From positions 1-10,425 of the forward strand of contig UQAR01000072.1 in NCBI GenBank assembly GCA_900539095.1: a stretch of DNA of 10,425 nt. Reading direction: 5' to 3'. A program made the position numbers and the translations under genes. Below, piece by piece: positions 6,440 through 10,425 of this stretch. This DNA comes from an uncultured Ruminococcus sp. (GTDB lineage Bacteria > Bacillota > Clostridia > Oscillospirales > Ruminococcaceae). The notes under the pieces were generated by a model. It worked only from the letters and a program-made list of their open reading frames with translations, did not search any database and was not told the origin of the DNA. Positions within the stretch are counted from its first letter, which is position 1; each line of letters begins with the position of its first letter.

Positions 6440-6473
6440 TATCCCGATTATGACGAAACTCATAATCGGGATA
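6440..6473 (-). terminator. Hairpin terminator after the phosphotransferase-like gene
   Basis: A perfect 14-bp stem, TATCCCGATTATGA (6440-6453) with TCATAATCGGGATA (6460-6473), and a 6-nt loop CGAAAC. On the minus strand it lies 62 nt after the stop at 6536 and is followed by TTTTGTTAC, a weak U-tract. It isolates this gene from the lipoprotein promoter. On the plus strand a run of six T (6479-6484) follows, so it may stop transcription in both directions. Confidence 0.65.
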
Positions 6474-6535
6474 AATCATTTTTTAGCTATTTGCACAATA
6501 AAGAGTTACAGATTTGTTACAACCTGACCAAAAGA

Positions 6536-7294
6536 CTAATCGTAATCTACGACGTCGATCCACTTCATGAGCAGGTCCTTCTCTTCCGGCTTGCCCTTGA
6601 TGAGCTGTGCTGCTGCAACTATTGGCAGCCAAGCCTGTACATACTGCTTAGATGTGCCGCTCTTTACGCAATACTTGTCGAGATAAGCCTCAGCAAGATC
6701 AGGATTGTTCAGGCAGAACAGCAGGTATGTTCTTGCAACGTCAGCAGACGCATTACCCTGTCTAGCAGAACCCCAGTTTATAACGTATGTGCCTTCGTCA
6801 TTGATGATAACGTTCTTAGGCTCGAAGTTGCCGTGACAAAGTTTAATGTGCTTTGGCATTGAATCAAGTCTTGTGAGAAGTTCATACTTCTTGATCTCGT
6901 CGATCTGACCAAGAGTCTTGATCTGTCTTGCCATTTTATCTTTCAGCTTTGAAAGAAGTGGCATATACTGAGCGTGTATCTCACACTGGATATCGATGAA
7001 CTGGTTAAGGTATGTATCCTTCTTGTCAGGATTTTCGTCCATGAGCTGCTGAAGTGTCTTACCTTTTATGAAGTCCATTGTGATAGCCCACTTGCCGTCG
7101 ATAACGGAAACCTCATGAAGAACAGGCATCTTTATAAAGGAATTGCCAAGTGTTGTTTCAACTCTTGCGTGTGTAAGAGCTGCATAAAGGCACTTCTCTT
7201 TATATTCAGGTTTCTTATAGATCCTTACTGCCATTCCGTCAGATTCATAAACATCATAGATGTCGCTGGATGCTACAAAGTTATCAAGTTTCAT
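6536..7294 (-). CDS. Aminoglycoside phosphotransferase-fold protein, probable pseudokinase
   Basis: A 252-aa protein of the APH/choline-kinase-like fold. The catalytic-loop region reads LCHGNFEPKNVII (residues 152-164) and the metal-binding region VINWGSARQGNASADVARTYLL (split at 171-192). In active family members these are HGD-x-x-x-x-N and IDW; here both aspartates are asparagine (N156 and N173), while the Mg-binding N161 and the later DVARTY are kept. The codons are AAC in both cases. The N-terminal lobe has a plausible beta-strand pattern with K27/K28 after RIY and the hinge-like ITMDFIKGKTL (71-81). It resembles the small clostridial/Fibrobacter APH-like family known as TIGR02172, from memory. 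AAGGAG (7304-7309) lies 9 nt before the ATG. Monocistronic with its own promoter, divergent from adhE. Nothing supports a drug-resistance role; loss of both acidic residues argues against normal kinase activity. Confidence 0.8.
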   Translation of the reverse strand: MKLDNFVASSDIYDVYESDGMAVRIYKKPEYKEKCLYAALTHARVETTLGNSFIKMPVLHEVSVIDGKWAITMDFIKGKTLQQLMDENPDKKDTYLNQFIDIQCEIHAQYMPLLSKLKDKMARQIKTLGQIDEIKKYELLTRLDSMPKHIKLCHGNFEPKNVIINDEGTYVINWGSARQGNASADVARTYLLFCLNNPDLAEAYLDKYCVKSGTSKQYVQAWLPIVAAAQLIKGKPEEKDLLMKWIDVVDYD

Positions 7295-7374
7295 AAGTCA
7301 TATCTCCTTTTATTTTAAAATTTGGTATAAAGCCGATTTTTTCAGAGCAAATATAAATTTTCAACATTGTTATT

Positions 7375-7387
7375 GGTGAAAATCACC
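7375..7387. repeat. GGTGA-AAA-TCACC inverted repeat in the phosphotransferase leader
   Basis: A perfect 5-bp dyad with a 3-bp spacer, GC-rich compared with its surroundings. It lies about 35-47 nt after the predicted minus-strand transcription start (near 7422) and about 80 nt before the start codon at 7294. It could be an operator or a small leader hairpin. The regulator is unknown. Confidence 0.35.
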
Positions 7388-7428
7388 GTTTATGTCGTTT
7401 GTTTTATATGTATCTCTGTTATGTCTAT

Positions 7429-7456
7429 ATTATACTACAGATTTTATAATTGTCAA
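7429..7456 (-). promoter_or_regulatory. Promoter of the phosphotransferase-like gene
   Basis: On the minus strand, TTGACA (7456-7451) and TATAAT (7434-7429) are both perfect and separated by 16 bp. The predicted start near 7422 leaves a leader of about 127 nt before the ATG at 7294. Confidence 0.78.
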
Positions 7457-7539
7457 GTACTTTTTCGTTATTTTCACTATTGTTTTTATTTTGTTTAGAT
7501 TATGAATTATATTCGTTCATTATATTTCATTCGGTATGT

Positions 7540-7557
7540 ATGATAAATTTTTATCAA
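7540..7557. promoter_or_regulatory. Possible second Rex site upstream of adhE
   Basis: ATGATAAATTTTTATCAA matches the Rex consensus at 11 of 14 defined positions and contains a perfect dyad, TGATAAA-TT-TTTATCA (7541-7556). It lies about 125 bp upstream of the adhE -35 box. The score alone is weak, because an equal 11/14 match occurs at 6514-6531 at the 3' end of a gene, where no role is expected. Confidence 0.35.
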
Positions 7558-7682
7558 TCGACTTTTTCTTGTGCAATTTGACGGTCACGGATTGTTAATC
7601 TATCATAAAACAATGTTCAATATTTATGTATATTGCATAATAAAGCGACGCAAAATAGCAAAAAAGCTGTAAAAATATAAGA

Positions 7683-7700
7683 TTGACAAAAAAATAACAA
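7683..7700. promoter_or_regulatory. Rex operator overlapping the adhE -35 box
   Basis: TTGACAAAAAAATAACAA matches the Rex consensus at 11 of 14 defined positions and equals the reverse complement of the rex operator (4959-4976) at 16 of 18. Its first six bases are the -35 hexamer, so bound Rex would exclude RNA polymerase. AdhE genes are established Rex targets in Clostridia. Confidence 0.75.
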
Positions 7701-7711
7701 TCGTATATAAT
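7683..7711 (+). promoter_or_regulatory. Consensus sigma-A promoter of adhE
   Basis: TTGACA (7683-7688), a 17-bp spacer and TATAAT (7706-7711) form a perfect consensus promoter, as expected for one of the most abundant fermentation proteins. The start near 7718 gives a leader of about 66 nt. Confidence 0.85.
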
Positions 7712-7754
7712 ATAGTTAAGATAAAACCCCGACGGGAGTTATCAAGAGTAAAAA

Positions 7755-7771
7755 CAATAATTAAATTATTG
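7755..7771 (+). promoter_or_regulatory. Perfect palindrome touching the adhE ribosome site
   Basis: CAATAATTAAATTATTG is an exact 8-1-8 palindrome whose last base is the first G of the GGAGG ribosome site (7771-7775). In the mRNA it cannot fold tightly with a 1-nt loop, but as DNA it could be an operator, and a slightly opened AU hairpin could tune ribosome access. Confidence 0.35.
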
Positions 7772-7783
7772 GAGGTTTATTTT

Positions 7784-10378
7784 ATGGCAAAGAGTGAAGC
7801 TAAAACAGTCGGCATCGTCGATACAGAGGAAGCTCTGACTGCTAAGATCGCTGAAGTAAGAGCTGCACAGGCTATCTTCGCTACCTACACACAGGAGCAG
7901 GTAGATAAGATTTTCAAGGCTGCTGCTATCGCTGCTAACAAGGCAAGAATCCCACTTGCAAAGATGGCTGTTGAGGAAACAGGCATGGGTATCGTTGAGG
8001 ACAAGGTCATCAAGAACAACTATGCTGCTGAGCACATCTACAACAAGTACAAGAACGTTCAGACTTGCGGCGTTTTTGAGGAGAACAAGGCTTACGGCAC
8101 AATGAGAATTTACGAGCCTATCGGTCTTATTGGTGCTGTTATCCCAACAACAAACCCAACTTCTACTGCTATATTCAAGACACTTATCTGTCTGAAGACA
8201 AGAAACGGTATCATCATTTCGCCACACCCAAGAGCAAAGAAGTCAACTATCGCTGCTGCTAAGATCGTTTATGATGCAGCTGTTGAGGCAGGTGCTCCAA
8301 AGGGTATCATCGGCTGGATCGATGTTCCTTCCCTTGAACTCACAAACATGATAATGAGAGAGTCTGACACAATCCTCGCTACAGGCGGTCCTGGAATGGT
8401 AAAGGCTGCTTACTCATCTGGTACACCAGCTCTCGGTGTTGGTGCCGGTAACGCATCAGCTATCATCGATTCTTCTGCTGATATCGTAAACGCTGTAAAC
8501 TCTATCATTCATTCTAAGACATTTGATAACGGTATGATCTGTGCTACAGAGCAGACAGTTATCGCTGATAAGACAGTTTACAACGATGTTAAGAAGGAAT
8601 TCATCAAGAGAGGTTGCTACTTCCTTAACGATGAAGAGGCCGATAAGATCAGAAAGACAATGCTCATCAACGGTGCTCTTAATGCTAAGATCGTTGGTCA
8701 GCGTCCTGTAACTATCGCTAAAATGGCTGGCTTTGAAGTTCCAGAGGATACAAAGGTACTCATCGGCGAGGCTACAAGCACAGCTCCTGAAGAGGCTTTC
8801 GGTCACGAAAAGCTCACAACTATCCTTGGTATGTACAAGTCAAAGAACTTTGACGACGCTCTTGACATCGCAGAGGCACTTCTCGTAAACAACGGTGGTC
8901 TTGGTCATACTTCAGTACTTTGGGTAGATAACATAAACGAGAGAGAAAAGCTCAATAAGTTCGCTGCAAGAATGAAGACTTGCCGTCTTATCGTAAACAC
9001 ACCTTCTTCACTCGGCGGTATCGGTGACCTCTACAACTTTGACTTTGCTCCTTCCCTCACACTCGGCTGCGGTTCATGGGGCGGCAACTCAGTTTCTGAG
9101 AACGTTGGCGTTAAGCACCTGCTGAACATTAAGACAGTCGTTGAGAGGAGAGAGAATATGCTTTGGTTCAGAGCACCTGAAAAGGTATACTTCAAGAAGG
9201 GTTGTCTCCCTGTTGCTCTTGACGAGTTGAAGACTGTTATGGGCAAGAAAAAGGCATTCATCGTAACAGACCAGTTCCTTTATAAGAATGGTTATACAAA
9301 GGCTATCACAGATAAACTCGATGAAATGGGTATTCTCCACGAAACATTCTTCGATGTTGCTCCGGACCCAACACTTGCTTGTGCACTTGAGGGTGTTGCT
9401 CAGTTGAGAGCTTTCGAGCCTGACACAATTATCGCTATCGGCGGTGGTTCTGCAATGGACGCTGGTAAGATCATGTGGGTTCTTTACGAGCATCCAGACG
9501 CTGACTTCTTCGATATGGCTATGAGATATATCGATATCCGTAAGAGAGTTTACACATTCCCTAAGATGGGTGAGAAGGCATACTTCATTGCTATCCCAAC
9601 ATCTTCTGGTACAGGTTCTGAGGTTACACCATTCGCAGTTATCACTGATGAAAAGACAGGTACTAAGTATCCTCTGGCTGACTACCAGCTCATGCCTAAC
9701 ATGGCTATCGTTGATACAGATATGATGATGTCTGCTCCAAGAGGTCTGACTTCTGCATCAGGTATCGACGCTCTGACACACGCTCTTGAGGCTTATGCAT
9801 CTGTAATGGCTACAGATTACACTGACGGTCTTGCACTTAGAGCTATGAAACTTATCTTTAAGTATCTGCCAGGTGCATATGACAACGGTCAGACAGACGT
9901 TAAGGCTCGTGAGGAAATGGCTACAGCATCTACAATGGCTGGTATGGCATTCGCTAACGCATTCCTCGGTGTTTGCCACTCAATGGCTCATAAGCTCGGT
10001 GCTTATCATCACCTGCCACACGGCATTGCTAACGCTCTCCTTATCACAATGGTAATGAGATACAACGCTGACCCAACACCTAGAAAGATGGGTACTTTCT
10101 CACAGTATCAGTATCCACATACTCTTGAGAGATACTGCGAGTGTGCACATTCACTTGGTATCGTTGGTAAGAACGATGAGGATACACTCAACAAGTTCAT
10201 CGACGCTATCGAGGCACTCAAGGAAAGAGTTGGTATCAAGAAGACTATCGCTGATTACGGCGTAGACGAGAAACACTTCCTTGACACTCTCGACAACATG
10301 GTTGAGGACGCATTTGATGACCAGTGCACAGGTGCTAACCCAAGATACCCACTGATGAGCGAGCTGAAGGAAATGTAC
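7784..10378 (+). CDS. adhE: Bifunctional aldehyde-alcohol dehydrogenase AdhE (3' end missing)
   Basis: A fused CoA-acylating acetaldehyde dehydrogenase and iron-dependent alcohol dehydrogenase, which converts acetyl-CoA to ethanol with two NADH; the family assembles into cytoplasmic spirosomes. The N-terminal ALDH domain (about 1-440) has the catalytic C253 in GMICATEQ and the nucleotide-binding GVGAGN at 218-223. The C-terminal Fe-ADH domain (about 455-865) has GGGSAMD at 553-559 and putative iron ligands D662, H666, H732 and H746, which align by constant offset with the E. coli ligands. The ATG at 7784 is used rather than a TTG at 7769, because GGAGG (7771-7775) lies 8 nt before it and would overlap the earlier start. 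Native sequence ends after Y865; the later residues and the apparent TGA at 10397-10399 come from adapter. Perhaps 10-20 residues are lost. Codon choice (GCT, ATC, AAG, AAC) is strongly biased, a sign of high expression. Regulation by Rex is likely. Confidence 0.97.
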
Positions 10379-10425
10379 CTGTCTCTTATACACATCTGAC
10401 GCTGCCGACGAATTAGACGGTGTAG
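10379..10425 (+). other. Illumina Nextera adapter read-through (not genomic)
   Basis: CTGTCTCTTATACACATCT (10379-10397) is the 19-bp Tn5 mosaic end used in Nextera libraries. GACGCTGCCGACGA (10398-10411) is the Nextera read-1 linker in reverse complement. The eight bases ATTAGACG (10412-10419) sit where the i5 index belongs, and GTGTAG (10420-10425) is the start of the P5-side sequence. The order is exactly that of a library molecule read past its insert. The index reverse complement, CGTCTAAT, is from memory the Nextera XT S510 index. One or two of the first bases may coincide with native sequence. Confidence 0.97.

Larger units (their letters stand above)
7295..7783. other. 489-bp divergent intergenic region with regulatory symmetry
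   Basis: This AT-rich stretch separates the minus-strand phosphotransferase-like gene from adhE. It holds no convincing ORF or RNA gene. It does contain two consensus promoters firing outward (7429-7456 minus, 7683-7711 plus), a Rex-type site on the adhE promoter, a further Rex-like dyad (7540-7557), and several other inverted repeats (7375-7387, 7591-7614, 7618-7635, 7755-7771), most of which are listed individually. Confidence 0.7.

Noticed and set aside
6514..6531. Rex-like site, 11/14 to consensus
   Set aside because: It lies at the 3' end of the phosphotransferase-like gene, away from any promoter, and the second half is poor. It is taken as background in AT-rich DNA.
6536..7294. Aminoglycoside resistance gene
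   Set aside because: Only the fold is shared; both catalytic aspartates are replaced, and nothing in the context suggests resistance or mobility.
7769..7783. TTG at 7769 as the adhE start
   Set aside because: It overlaps the ribosome site GGAGG (7771-7775); the ATG at 7784 has ideal spacing and fits the family start.
7766..8227. Minus-strand reading frames opposite adhE and other long plus-strand frames opposite minus-strand genes
   Set aside because: They are shadows of strongly supported genes, lack ribosome sites and encode improbable compositions.
1..10378. CRISPR array, tRNA, rRNA, insertion sequence or known riboswitch
   Set aside because: No regularly spaced direct repeats, RNA gene signatures, transposase or recognisable riboswitch consensus were seen on either strand.
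10379..10397. Tn5-type mosaic end as evidence for a transposon next to adhE
   Set aside because: It is directly followed by Nextera linker, index and P5-side bases, so it is a library adapter and not a mobile element.
10397..10399. TGA as the natural stop of adhE
   Set aside because: The stop lies within adapter sequence; native adhE is cut at 10378.

Overview
The window looks like chromosomal DNA from a low-GC anaerobic Firmicute, most likely a gut Ruminococcus-type Clostridium (Oscillospiraceae). Reasons: very AT-rich intergenic DNA, strong AGGAGG-type ribosome sites, near-consensus sigma-A promoters, a Rex redox repressor and a fused AdhE of the fermentative clostridial type. The genus is an inference from overall character, not from a search. 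The last 47 bases are not genomic: they read as an Illumina Nextera adapter (Tn5 mosaic end, linker, 8-base index, start of the P5 side), so the native sequence stops at 10378.

Left part (1-4897): a sulfur-acquisition operon on the plus strand. A TTGACA-N16-TATAAT promoter (191-218) is followed by a small inverted repeat, an 11-codon leader ORF whose last codon before the stop is cysteine (272-307), and then four genes: an ABC ATPase with a C-terminal extension, a TauC/SsuC-type permease, an SsuA/TauA-like substrate-binding lipoprotein, and an aryl-sulfate sulfotransferase (ASST) with no signal peptide. A good terminator (4864-4897) closes the operon. The four proteins contain only about 5 cysteines in 1461 residues, as expected of genes expressed under sulfur starvation. 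Inferred model: import of aryl sulfate esters (or sulfonates) and intracellular transfer of the sulfuryl group by ASST.

Middle (4919-7294): rex has its own promoter and a Rex-type operator just after it, and ends at a strong hairpin shared with a convergent minus-strand lipoprotein of unknown function. Upstream of the lipoprotein gene is another minus-strand gene encoding an aminoglycoside-phosphotransferase-fold protein in which both catalytic aspartates are asparagine, so it is a probable pseudokinase. Each of these genes has its own recognisable promoter.

Right part (7295-10378): a 489-bp AT-rich divergent intergenic region full of inverted repeats leads to adhE. The adhE promoter is a perfect TTGACA-N17-TATAAT whose -35 box lies inside an 18-bp Rex-like site that matches the rex operator at 16 of 18 positions. 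This gives a coherent NADH-responsive module: Rex represses itself and the bifunctional aldehyde/alcohol dehydrogenase that reoxidises NADH. The adhE gene is cut by the contig end, probably only a dozen or so residues short.
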